A DNA stretch of 12,201 nucleotides from Chloracidobacterium sp. UBA7659 (lineage in GTDB: Bacteria > Acidobacteriota > Blastocatellia > Pyrinomonadales > Pyrinomonadaceae), in the NCBI GenBank assembly GCA_002483395.1, contig DLHV01000261.1, positions 20,539 through 32,739 on the forward strand, written 5' to 3'. Positions 6,434 to 12,201 of the stretch are shown here, one piece after another; the first letter of the stretch is position 1; each line of letters starts with the position of its first letter. The notes under the pieces are model-generated. The model did no database searches and was not told where the DNA came from. It saw only the letters and a list, made by a program, of their open reading frames with translations. Made by a program: the position numbers and the translations under genes.

Positions 6434-6510
6434 GGCGCGGTAGCAAGGGGTGTCTCTCCTCAAACTCAACTACAAAAGAACACACTCCATACCGGTCGTG
6501 TTTCCGCCTT
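6434..6510. repeat. Hairpin-forming dispersed repeat, copy 1 (truncated left arm)
   Basis: The left arm contains GCGCGGTAGCAAGGG (6435-6449) followed by GTGT. The right arm is ACACTCCATACCGG then TCGTGTTTCCGCCTT (6482-6510). The arms are imperfect inverted repeats. Both recur in the same orientation in copy 2 (8255-8353): the 15-base left block is identical and the right arm differs at two positions in 29. Relative to copy 2 the left arm lacks its outer part. The interior is unrelated between copies. The right arm is read as coding sequence by the NAT gene. Confidence 0.85.
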
Positions 6511-7258
6511 CTGCGATTCCAAACTCTCTTTCCAAAATTCTTCCAAATTCTTCCTCCGACCCAATCGGCTCCTCAGACTTTTCACCATTCGCCGTGACAA
6601 TAAAATTCTTCTCTGTTAGCGTCTTCCGGCCATTTTCCGTCAGAATCGAGCAGATCTTGCCTTTCGTAAAATGTGATTCTGGCGAATATTGCTGAAAGTC
6701 GCACATCTCGGCAAATTCCGCGAGATCGCGGGCTAAGGGCTTAAACATATACTGCGGCGTCCACGCATCGTCGATCTTTTTTGCGACTTCTAAGACACCA
6801 AACTCGGCTCGCCTTATTACAAAATCACCTTCACGATCATGCTGTTCCATGTCGGCGACAAGACGAAGCGGTTCCGAAGTAAAATCCCCAAATCCGACAT
6901 CGGCGAGATATTCCAGCTCGCCGATCGTCACGATTATCGCGGCGTGGTCGAATTCCGGACCGTACTCCGTGCCGTTGAAAACGCGGGCAGAAATCAAACG
7001 CGTTTGAAATCCAAGCGAACGCAGCAGCTCGTTGAACAGCCCGTTGAGTTCATAACAAAATCCTCCGCGTTTGTCCTCGACGATCTTTGCGAAGAACTTT
7101 TCAATATCCAATACAATCGGCCGTTTCCAATGAATGTCCAGATTCTCGAACGGAACGGTCAATAGATGCTTTCTCTGCAAAAGCCGCAGCGTCTCGTCGT
7201 TCAGTTCCAGATCGGCCGCCTCGACACCGATTCGCGCTAGATTCGCATCTCTATTCAT
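6470..7258 (-). CDS. Arylamine N-acetyltransferase with a repeat-derived C-terminal tail
   Basis: Transfers an acetyl group from acetyl-CoA to aromatic amines or hydrazines through a Cys-acetyl intermediate (cytosolic NAT family). 262 residues from the ATG at 7258. An in-frame ATG at 7276 exists, but 7258 forms an ATGA overlap with the upstream DUF5990 stop and gives the family-typical start MNRDANLARIG. Key parts are the PFENLDIH motif (36-43), C68 in RGGFCYELNGLF, H105 in FDHAAIIV and D120 in LADVGFG, so the Cys-His-Asp triad is complete. The natural fold ends near ILEREFGIAE (250). The last 12 residues, GGNTTGMECVLL, are the translation of the right arm of the repeat at 6434-6510, and the TAG lies in the repeat interior. 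Physiological substrate unknown. Translational coupling to DUF5990 is likely. Confidence 0.93.
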   Translation of the reverse strand: MNRDANLARIGVEAADLELNDETLRLLQRKHLLTVPFENLDIHWKRPIVLDIEKFFAKIVEDKRGGFCYELNGLFNELLRSLGFQTRLISARVFNGTEYGPEFDHAAIIVTIGELEYLADVGFGDFTSEPLRLVADMEQHDREGDFVIRRAEFGVLEVAKKIDDAWTPQYMFKPLARDLAEFAEMCDFQQYSPESHFTKGKICSILTENGRKTLTEKNFIVTANGEKSEEPIGSEEEFGRILEREFGIAEGGNTTGMECVLL

Positions 7259-7680
7259 AACTTTGAGACCTTCCATTCAACGCCTTTGACGCTTGCACAC
7301 ACCGGCCCGCCGTCACGTCCGACGCCGTTGATCACCGCCTCAAGACGCGAACGCGGCGACGCTATAACAGATTCTATTTTGTCCTTCGATACGGACATCA
7401 GCGACAGTTTTGCCCGCCTGTCCCAAAGCGTGTTTGGCTGACCTGCGTGCCGGCCCGAATTGAGATAAACGAACCTGTCGTCCTTCGGGCCCTGCGCAAA
7501 TTTACCGAGAAAATTTGGAGCGGCGCCCGTTAGATCGACCGTTACTTCAAAATCGAAAACAAGCTTTTCCGAACTCTTTTCACTCGGCGAAAGCAGGCCA
7601 TCTTTTCCCTTCTGCACCTGCATCGCAATGCCCACAAGCGGATTGGAGACGGTTATTCGGAATGGGATTTCGTACTTCAT
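7255..7680 (-). CDS. DUF5990 family protein
   Basis: 141 residues without signal peptide or membrane segment. It matches DUF5990 as I know it: FLGKFAQGP (57-65), RFVYLNSGRHAGQ (69-81), WDRRAKLSL (86-94) and GRDGGPVCASV (121-131), with a predicted beta-rich fold opening with the strand IPFRITV. The function of the family is not known. Its TGA overlaps the ATG of the NAT gene (ATGA), so the two are almost certainly co-transcribed and probably translationally coupled. A functional link between them is inference only. The ATG at 7680 is preceded by an A/T-rich stretch without a clear SD and by a TATAAT box 32 nt upstream. Confidence 0.85.
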   Translation of the reverse strand: MKYEIPFRITVSNPLVGIAMQVQKGKDGLLSPSEKSSEKLVFDFEVTVDLTGAAPNFLGKFAQGPKDDRFVYLNSGRHAGQPNTLWDRRAKLSLMSVSKDKIESVIASPRSRLEAVINGVGRDGGPVCASVKGVEWKVSKL

Positions 7681-7712
7681 AAAGCAAAAAAAGCAATGCG
7701 CGGTGAATGAAA

Positions 7713-7718
7713 ATTATA
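7713..7718 (-). promoter_or_regulatory. -10 box of the DUF5990-NAT(-purM) unit
   Basis: TATAAT on the minus strand, a perfect -10 hexamer, gives a predicted start near 7706 and a 5' leader of about 25 nt before the ATG at 7680. The -35 position (about 7736-7741, TTCGCT) is weak. Confidence 0.4.
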
Positions 7719-7758
7719 ACTAGTCGCCTGCATAAAGCGAAACTTCTCCAAAACTTTA

Positions 7759-7818
7759 TTGACTTGTTACGGCTATCGCGTTTAGCATTTTTTATGAAGA
7801 ACAGTTCCAAAGCTGTTC
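7759..7818 (+). promoter_or_regulatory. Promoter candidate and leader hairpin of the 7873 gene
   Basis: TTGACT (7759-7764, five of six -35 bases), an 18-bp spacer and TAGCAT (7783-7788, four of six) could form a + strand promoter. The predicted transcript would begin near 7795 with a leader of about 78 nt. That leader opens with an 8-bp hairpin, GAACAGTT/AGCTGTTC around loop CCAA (7799-7818, one G-U pair). No T-run follows, so it is not a terminator. A short ORF (7707-7913) crosses this region without support as a gene. Confidence 0.3.
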
Positions 7819-7872
7819 ATCGAAGTTTAATCGCATTCGACGGGCTTGGCAGCCTGTTGTACAAAATAAAAT

Positions 7873-8256
7873 ATGAGTTTCACATTGCACGACATGGGCG
7901 AAGAGAACTATGAGTTCAACGCCAACGTATGGAATTGGAAGGCCACGCTTGAGGTGATCAAGAGCTTGGATATTATAAGCGAGGGCAAACTGCGGCAGAT
8001 GGCGTATAACGCGACCGGTGTGAAGATCAAGGTCGACGACGCGCACGCTATCGGACAAAAGATAACCGAGAAGATCTTGCCGAAGCTTGAGCCGAACAAA
8101 CGCATATTTGCCGACCTAAGCATTACTGATGCACCGGATGATATGCAGCTTCACCGCGATGACGATGAGCAGTGGAAAAATTACAGCACGTCGCATGAGG
8201 CGTTGAAGGAGTTTGCGGAGTTTTGTTTGAAATCAAAGGGTTTTCAGGTGTTCTAG
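7873..8256 (+). CDS. Small conserved-looking hypothetical protein
   Basis: 127 residues, soluble, acidic and probably cytosolic. I do not recognise a named domain. The N-terminal part is FTLHDMGEENYEFNANVWNW (3-22), followed by helices ATLEVIKSLDIISEGKLRQM and AHAIGQKITEKILPKL. The C-terminus EALKEFAEFCLKSKGFQVF looks like the end of a compact alpha/beta protein. I have a vague memory of similar hypotheticals with an NVWNW motif. No SD; the ATG at 7873 is the first in the frame. The stop codon TAG (8254-8256) overlaps the first bases of repeat copy 2, so the element may have set the end of this protein. Confidence 0.75.
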   Translation: MSFTLHDMGEENYEFNANVWNWKATLEVIKSLDIISEGKLRQMAYNATGVKIKVDDAHAIGQKITEKILPKLEPNKRIFADLSITDAPDDMQLHRDDDEQWKNYSTSHEALKEFAEFCLKSKGFQVF

Positions 8257-8353
8257 GCGGAAACCCGCGCGGTAGCAAGGGTGTGGTTCGCCATACTGAG
8301 TAAGTAAAGGACCCGGCGAAGAAGCACACTCCCTACCGGTCGTGTTTCTGCCT
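8255..8353. repeat. Hairpin-forming dispersed repeat, copy 2 (complete)
   Basis: About 99 bp bounded by near-matching terminal inverted repeats of about 30 bp. The left end is AGGCGGAAACCCGCGCGGTA then GCAAGGGTGTG (8255-8285). The right end is CACACTCCCTACCGG then TCGTGTTTCTGCCT (8325-8353), whose reverse complement aligns along the whole left arm with a few mismatches and a 2-nt gap. A 39-bp interior separates the arms. It fills the entire gap between the 7873 gene and the DUF445 gene. No transposase or RAYT gene is present. It looks like a non-autonomous REP- or MITE-like element. Confidence 0.85.
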
Positions 8354-8359
8354 ACATTC

Positions 8360-9988
8360 ATGGACTTTCTCAACGACATCACCAACACCCTGAGTCCGAT
8401 CTTTAAGAACATATATGTTCAGATCGGCCTTTTGATCTTATTCGCGACGGTCCACGGTTACGCGGGTGCCTGGCTGGCTGTACGAATGCTCTTCCGTCCC
8501 CGTCAACCCTTCAAAATTCTTGGTATCACGCTTTTTCCGCAGGGAATGATCCCGCGTCACCGCGACCGGCTTGCAAAAGCGATCGGAAAAGCGGTCGGTG
8601 AGGAGCTCGTTTCGCAGGAGACGATCATGGAAGAGCTTCTTGGTAAGGATTTCCTGCGAAAGAAGATCCGCGGCGTGGTCGATTCCTATACGAACGAGTT
8701 GGTTTCGCAGGATTATCCTTCGCTGATCGAGGCATTGCCGGCGAACCTTCGAGCGCCTGTGCTCGACGCGATCACGGGATTGCAGTTCAAGGTCGCCAAA
8801 CACATCGAAGAGGTCCTTAAGACCGAAGAATCGCTCGAAACGATACGAGGCTTTGTCGAACGACGCGTCGACGAATTCCTGTCGCAACGCGTTTCCGAAG
8901 TTGTCGACGACGAGACTTTTGATAGGATCATCGCCTTTTTAGAGGAACGTATCCGCTCCGCCGTCGAAGCGTCCTCATTCGAAAAAAAAGTCCGCGAGTT
9001 TATCGGCCGCCGCGTCGATGACCTCGCCAACACCGAGACGCCGCTCGGCCTTTTGTTTACCGATGACGCGATAGATCTGCTGAAAGAGAAGGCAAACGAG
9101 CAGATCGAGCCCGTCGTCCACCGCCTGACTGAGCTCGCCGCCGCCGAAAAGACGCGGAATCAGATCGGGGCACTGATAAAACACGAGGTCCACGATTATT
9201 ACGAAGCCCTGCCGTTCTTCAAAAAGATCTTTGTCTCGCGCGAAAATCTGATCGGCGAGGTCGACGATCTCGTCAACGAAAGCCTGCCAAAACGGATCGA
9301 AGAAACGCTCAAAGGCGATTTTTTCGCCGACGAAGCCCGCAATTTTATCAACACCAGCATCGACGACGCCCTCGCACGCCCGCTTCCCGACATCGTTGGC
9401 ACGATTGCCCCGGGTCAGCTCGACCGCCTGAAAGAGCAGATCGCGAAATCGATCCTCTCCCTTCTTCGCGGCGATGAAATGCGCGGCTCAATTTTGCTCT
9501 ATCTTCGGGAAACGCTTGAAAAACTTCGCCCACACAGCATCGACGCGATTATGCAGACGCTGCATGCGGAGTCCGAAGAAAAGCTAAAAAACATGTTGTC
9601 CAAGGGCCTTTTGAGCATTATCACCCAGGACGAAACGTCGCAGATCGTCAATTCCGTACTGTCCAAACAGATTGAAAAACTTCTTGCGACGCCCATCGGC
9701 AAGCTTTCGGATAACATTTCGGAAGAAAAACTACGTGCGGCCAGGGAATCGCTCGCAGACACGATAATTGCGGCAATCCGCGAAAAACTGCCGGACGCGA
9801 TCAAGGAATTCGATATCGGCAGCGTCGTCCGCGAAAAGATAAACAATTATCCGGCGGATAAACTGGAATCGCTGGTGATGTCCGTAGCCAAAGAGCACCT
9901 GCGGACGATCGAGCTTTTCGGCGCGTTTTTCGGTCTGGTGATTGGCATAGTTCAGGCAATTTTGTCGTACTGGGCTTTTGCGAAGTAG
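8360..9988 (+). CDS. DUF445 family inner-membrane protein
   Basis: 542 residues from the ATG at 8360. An in-frame GTG at 8342 would add six residues encoded by the right arm of the repeat, so I reject it; no start has an SD. An N-terminal transmembrane segment (about 19-42) is followed by the DUF445 signature AVRMLFRPRQPFKILGITLF, then PQGMIPRHRDRLAKAIGKAV. A long amphipathic helical region (about 80-510) of repeating charged heptads follows. The C-terminal hydrophobic helix IELFGAFFGLVIGIVQAIL is the usual family end. Bacterial DUF445 proteins such as YheB are about 380 residues, so this one has an extended helical middle. Topology suggests both ends in the membrane with the helical part on one side. 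Function unknown, with a membrane-associated scaffold role only inferred. Confidence 0.9.
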   Translation: MDFLNDITNTLSPIFKNIYVQIGLLILFATVHGYAGAWLAVRMLFRPRQPFKILGITLFPQGMIPRHRDRLAKAIGKAVGEELVSQETIMEELLGKDFLRKKIRGVVDSYTNELVSQDYPSLIEALPANLRAPVLDAITGLQFKVAKHIEEVLKTEESLETIRGFVERRVDEFLSQRVSEVVDDETFDRIIAFLEERIRSAVEASSFEKKVREFIGRRVDDLANTETPLGLLFTDDAIDLLKEKANEQIEPVVHRLTELAAAEKTRNQIGALIKHEVHDYYEALPFFKKIFVSRENLIGEVDDLVNESLPKRIEETLKGDFFADEARNFINTSIDDALARPLPDIVGTIAPGQLDRLKEQIAKSILSLLRGDEMRGSILLYLRETLEKLRPHSIDAIMQTLHAESEEKLKNMLSKGLLSIITQDETSQIVNSVLSKQIEKLLATPIGKLSDNISEEKLRAARESLADTIIAAIREKLPDAIKEFDIGSVVREKINNYPADKLESLVMSVAKEHLRTIELFGAFFGLVIGIVQAILSYWAFAK

Positions 9989-9995
9989 ACGTTGA

Positions 9996-10004
9996 TGATA
10001 TATT
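9996..10004 (+). promoter_or_regulatory. Extended -10 candidate of the BamE-like gene
   Basis: TGATATATT is a TGn extended -10 (hexamer TATATT) only 14 nt before the ATG at 10019, so the leader would be about 8 nt. It overlaps the alternative starts TTG 9992 and ATG 9995, which argues against them. Confidence 0.4.
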
Positions 10005-10018
10005 CCCCAAAAATAACT

Positions 10019-10537
10019 ATGAACAAATTAATGAGCATACTGCCGTTTGTTATTTTGATTGGTTGTCTGCTGCTGCTCACAGCTTCGGTATCCCCGCAAA
10101 CGTCGACCGCCGAAGGTTTAAAGGTCAACGGCGTCGCTCTCGGCGATTCTTACAAGCAAGTGGTTCGCAAGCTCGGCAAGCCGTCGAGCGAGAAAAAGCG
10201 AAAAGCCGACGAATGTGTGGGCGGAACTGAAATGATATTGAGTTATCCGGGACTAAAGTTTCGGCTTTGGGATGAGCCCGACAACCCAAAAAAGTTCACT
10301 GTCGGCTTCTTTGAGGTAAACTCGGCCAAATGGAATGTGTCCGGAGCCAGGATCGGCATCACGGCGGCGACAGTCAAAAAGCTTTTTGGCACGCGGACAG
10401 GCGAAGAGGTCGACTCACACACCGAACTGCGTACATGGTATTACGAAATGGACGAGAACATCAGTCCCGGCAATACGAATTTCTCGCTTCGCGGCGGTAA
10501 GGTGACGAGCATTTCAGTAGCCTGGCTGATGTGCTGA
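10019..10537 (+). CDS. Exported protein with two BamE-like repeats
   Basis: 172 residues from the ATG at 10019. Starts at 9992 or 9995 would add eight or nine residues but overlap the promoter box. The N-terminus MNKLMSILPFVILIGCLLLL then TASVSPQ is a signal sequence. LIGC (13-16) fits a lipobox, but the hydrophobic stretch continues past it, so ordinary cleavage near residue 27 is equally likely. The mature part has two similar modules: VNGVALGDSYKQVVRKLGKP (36-55) and SGARIGITAATVKKLFGTRT (108-127), each followed by beta strands. This GDSxxxVxxxLGxP pattern is shared by BamE/SmpA-like domains and several secreted hypotheticals. Cysteines at 66 and 172 might pair. Converges with the DUF4440 gene with a 14-bp gap. 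Function unknown. Confidence 0.7.
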   Translation: MNKLMSILPFVILIGCLLLLTASVSPQTSTAEGLKVNGVALGDSYKQVVRKLGKPSSEKKRKADECVGGTEMILSYPGLKFRLWDEPDNPKKFTVGFFEVNSAKWNVSGARIGITAATVKKLFGTRTGEEVDSHTELRTWYYEMDENISPGNTNFSLRGGKVTSISVAWLMC

Positions 10538-10551
10538 CGGGCACGGGACGC

Positions 10552-11058
10552 TTACTTTACCATCGTCTGCTGCGACGATTTCAGCAGCCAGCGGCCGTCC
10601 TTCTTTGCGAAGGTGTCCGTCACTCGGGCCTTTCCCGACTGACCAGTCTTTAACTTTAGCGACAGTACGTATTTGAGAACGGCGCTGTCTTCGGTAACGG
10701 AAACAAGCTCGGCTTCCGTGATAGACCACGATTTGATCGACTTTTCCTTCTTAACATCCGCGAGGGCCTCATTTTTATTCTGAACTTTTCCGTCAACCCC
10801 GATCTGCTCAAAATCATCGGTCGTATTTTTGGAAAGCATCGTGATGTCGCCTTCAACTGCGGCATCGGCCATGTCGTTTTCGATCTTCACCAACTCGTTC
10901 TTTACGCTTTCCCGGTCCGGGGCCGGCTTTGTCGCGGCATTGCTTGGCGGCTGGCTCGAGTTCGAGGGGCCTGAATCGGTTCCCTTCGTAAGCTTTTCCG
11001 ACAGGTTGCAAAACGTCATTGCGGCAGCCAGCAAACCTAAAAGTGCGAGTATTTTCAT
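10552..11058 (-). CDS. Exported DUF4440 (NTF2/SnoaL-like) protein
   Basis: 168 residues from the ATG at 11058. The frame is open to 11211, but the upstream 51 residues do not look like protein and a promoter candidate at 11109-11138 lies inside them. The start MKILALLGLLAAAMTFC is a signal peptide. C17 could be lipidated, though F at -1 fits the lipobox poorly. A Ser/Pro/Asn-rich linker (25-50) follows. Residues 52-168 form a DUF4440 domain: helix VKNELVKIENDMADAAVEGD, then DDFEQIGVDGKV, and strands ending VTDTFAKKDGRWLLKSSQQT. The NTF2-like fold holds small ligands or enzymatic pockets in many families. No catalytic residues can be assigned. Probably an envelope protein transcribed alone. 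Confidence 0.82.
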   Translation of the reverse strand: MKILALLGLLAAAMTFCNLSEKLTKGTDSGPSNSSQPPSNAATKPAPDRESVKNELVKIENDMADAAVEGDITMLSKNTTDDFEQIGVDGKVQNKNEALADVKKEKSIKSWSITEAELVSVTEDSAVLKYVLSLKLKTGQSGKARVTDTFAKKDGRWLLKSSQQTMVK

Positions 11059-11108
11059 TGTTTTATTTGGTTCATCGAGGTCTTTCGAATAATTTACCTG
11101 CGATGAGG

Positions 11109-11138
11109 ATATTAAGGTTTTGTCGGTAACGAAGTCAA
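11109..11138 (-). promoter_or_regulatory. Promoter candidate of the DUF4440 gene
   Basis: On the minus strand: TTGACT (11138-11133), 18-bp spacer, TAATAT (11114-11109). The predicted start near 11102 leaves a leader of about 44 nt to the ATG at 11058. The position supports the shorter gene model. Confidence 0.4.
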
Positions 11139-11172
11139 CACAAACGACCCTTTGCCGCCTGATCATCCTGCT

Positions 11173-11202
11173 TTGAAAAAATATTTTTTTTGTCCGGATA
11201 AT
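11173..11202 (+). promoter_or_regulatory. Promoter candidate facing the downstream lipoprotein gene
   Basis: TTGAAA (11173-11178, five of six), 18-bp spacer containing a T8 run, and GATAAT (11197-11202, five of six). It is divergent from the DUF4440 promoter. Transcription would start near 11209, about 207 nt upstream of the ATG at 11416. Confidence 0.4.
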
Positions 11203-11415
11203 TTCCTGCAAGTTTCGGCCGGCCGCGCGTTCATTGGGTCGCAGCGTTACTCGTATGACATTAGCGGATCGATGTTAGGCAGTTTTGGAGCGTCAGGAAA
11301 GCTACGGTTAAGTGCGGGTAGTCCGGCTGCGTATGCTTGAAAATGCGGGGCCGATTGTGGGTTGTCAGCCGGCCGGAAAGAACCGCGATACAACTAATTT
11401 TAAGGAAATAAAAAA
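11203..11415 (+). other. Non-coding stretch, possible long 5' leader or small RNA
   Basis: The whole gap between the divergent genes is 357 bp. Apart from the two promoter candidates it contains GC-rich palindromes GGCCGGCC (11218-11225) and GCCGGCCGG (11368-11376), about 150 nt apart. They are mutually complementary and could pair in a transcript. A second -35-like TTGTCA is at 11362-11367, without a good -10. Just before the ATG, AAGGAA (11402-11407) is an acceptable SD. The 62-codon ORF at 11152-11340 has no RBS or recognisable features. No riboswitch class was recognised. Confidence 0.3.
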
Positions 11416-11868
11416 ATGAGAAGATCAATACTATTGGTATTGTTTGTCGCCGCTATCGGCGTGTTGGGTGCTTGTACAAACACCCCGGAAGTTAAACCTG
11501 TTCCGAATGTTGCACCTAGCCCCGCGGTTCCTGTTGCATCGCCCGCGGTCAGCCCGTCGGTCGATCCGAAGGCTCCTGCGGCACCGTCGGCTAAGGTCAC
11601 CGCTCTCGAAGGCAAATGGCCTGGTATCGAAGGCTCTTACCTAAATGTCACCAGGAAAGGTGATAAGTACTCGGTCGAAATCAAAAACGGTGATAAAACC
11701 GAGACCTTCGAAGGTGTTGCAAAAGGCGACACCATCGAATTCAAGCGCAAGGACAAGCTGGAAACGATCAAAGTCGCAACAGCCGAGGAAACCGGCATGA
11801 AATGGCTCGCGGGCGAAAAAAACTGCGTCGTCATAACCAAGGGCAGCGAGGGCTATTGCCGGAAATAA
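11416..11868 (+). CDS. Lipoprotein with a Pro/Ala-rich linker and C-terminal beta domain
   Basis: 150 residues. MRRSILLVLFVAAIGVLGAC is a lipoprotein signal with lipobox LGAC and lipidated C20. A Pro/Ala/Val-rich linker (23-60) carries repeats of the PSPAVPVASPAVSPS kind, probably extended and disordered. Residues 64-150 are a small beta domain: WPGIEGSYLNVTRKGDKYSV, then TFEGVAKGDTIEFKRKDK and TGMKWLAGEKNCVVITKG ending EGYCRK. I recall this GDxIxFxR...TGMKWL..K..C..I..GEGYCR pattern from unnamed bacterial proteins. C137 and C148 could form a disulfide. The SD AAGGAA sits 8 nt upstream of the ATG. A strong terminator follows 29 bp after the stop, so it is probably monocistronic. Function unknown. 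Confidence 0.82.
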   Translation: MRRSILLVLFVAAIGVLGACTNTPEVKPVPNVAPSPAVPVASPAVSPSVDPKAPAAPSAKVTALEGKWPGIEGSYLNVTRKGDKYSVEIKNGDKTETFEGVAKGDTIEFKRKDKLETIKVATAEETGMKWLAGEKNCVVITKGSEGYCRK

Positions 11869-11897
11869 CAATATTCCGGCATTAGCAAATAGCTGAG

Positions 11898-11928
11898 AAA
11901 GGGCGGGTCTTCGGGGCTCGCCCCTTTT
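11898..11928 (+). terminator. Rho-independent terminator with a UUCG tetraloop
   Basis: The left arm AAAGGGCGGGTC, loop TTCG and right arm GGGCTCGCCCC running into TTTT form a stem of about 12 bp with two wobble pairs and single-base bulges. The C(UUCG)G loop is an exceptionally stable tetraloop. It lies 29 bp after the lipoprotein stop. The rest of the gap to 12107 shows no gene. Confidence 0.75.
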
Positions 11929-12076
11929 CCGTAAGAGTTACGCTTTTTAGGCGTGAACTGTCGCAACACCTCTTGGGCTTTACCATTGACTCGTGCTTGT
12001 TCGGTCTCGCGAAGAGTTTTTGTTTTGCGTCCCCTAAAATACTATTGAACTTTTTCACACACCGATTCGTTTTCCC

Positions 12077-12100
12077 TTGACAGCAATAATTCCCCGGAGG
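12077..12100 (+). promoter_or_regulatory. Shine-Dalgarno of the last gene, with an upstream TTGACA
   Basis: GGAGG (12096-12100) lies 7 nt upstream of the ATG at 12108, a good SD. TTGACA at 12077-12082 is a perfect -35 hexamer, but no -10 occurs at the right spacing before the gene, so it may be chance. An alternative -10-like TACTAT is at 12040-12045. Confidence 0.5.
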
Positions 12101-12107
12101 GCTTTAT

Positions 12108-12201
12108 ATGAAAAAAATCGGAATCATCATCTTTGTTGCGGCTCTTTTACTAAGCGTTTTCGTCAGCAGCTTCTTTTCGTTCGGACGGCTCAGCGACTGT
12201 G
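12108..12201 (+). CDS. Start of an exported protein (3' end outside window)
   Basis: The first 31 codons are visible: MKKIGIIIFVAALLLSVFVS, then SFFSFGRLSDC. The basic MKK start and long hydrophobic core form a signal sequence or N-terminal anchor, and the strong SD supports the start. The SFGR segment reminds me of exported proteins carrying a DUF2807 (GIN) adhesin-head domain in related genomes, but too little is visible to assign it. Confidence 0.7.
   Translation, partial: MKKIGIIIFVAALLLSVFVSSFFSFGRLSDC

Noticed and set aside
7707..7913. 68-codon plus-strand ORF upstream of the 7873 gene
   Set aside because: It overlaps the start of the 7873 gene in another frame and crosses promoter candidates, with no RBS.
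11059..11211. N-terminal extension of the DUF4440 protein to position 11211
   Set aside because: The extension would precede an internal signal peptide and contains the promoter candidate at 11109-11138.
11152..11340. 62-codon ORF in the 357-bp gap
   Set aside because: No RBS, no recognisable domain, and it begins upstream of the promoter that would transcribe it.

Overview
The window looks like chromosomal DNA of a Gram-negative bacterium. It encodes a predicted outer-membrane beta-barrel, several signal peptides and lipoproteins, and many single-domain conserved hypothetical proteins. The protein families and dispersed repeats remind me of Acidobacteriota, class Blastocatellia (Pyrinomonadaceae-like). 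That placement is recall and inference; no rRNA or other marker is present. No tRNA, rRNA, CRISPR array, intact IS or phage gene was seen.

Layout. Positions 1-1960 (+) hold the 3' end of a fibronectin-III-like protein, a beta-barrel protein with a strong Shine-Dalgarno site, and a secreted PepSY protein. Positions 2046-3833 (-) hold a membrane-anchored transglutaminase-like protein followed 15 nt later by purN. Positions 3834-4254 hold a Phd/YefM-type antitoxin relic without a start codon and two copies of a 26-bp repeat. Positions 4255-5328 (+) encode a secreted two-part hypothetical protein that faces purM. Positions 5366-7680 (-) form a likely unit DUF5990 > arylamine N-acetyltransferase > purM; the first two genes overlap by ATGA. 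Positions 7873-9988 (+) encode a small hypothetical protein and a DUF445 membrane protein, separated only by a repeat. Positions 10019-12201 hold a BamE-like exported protein (+), a DUF4440 lipoprotein candidate (-), a lipoprotein with a C-terminal beta domain (+) ending at a strong terminator, and the start of another exported protein (+).

Function. PurM and PurN catalyse two steps of de novo purine synthesis. They keep the usual purM-then-purN order on one strand, but about 2.7 kb of unrelated DNA separates them. Most other genes encode envelope proteins.

The most unusual theme is the relation between short dispersed repeats and gene ends. NAT ends with 12 codons supplied by a hairpin repeat. 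A second copy of that repeat begins at the stop codon of the 7873 gene and fills the gap to DUF445. PurN ends with a tail that looks repeat-derived, and the antitoxin relic ends inside another repeat. A second theme is TGnTATA-type extended -10 boxes very close to start codons, which suggests leaderless or very short-leader mRNAs.
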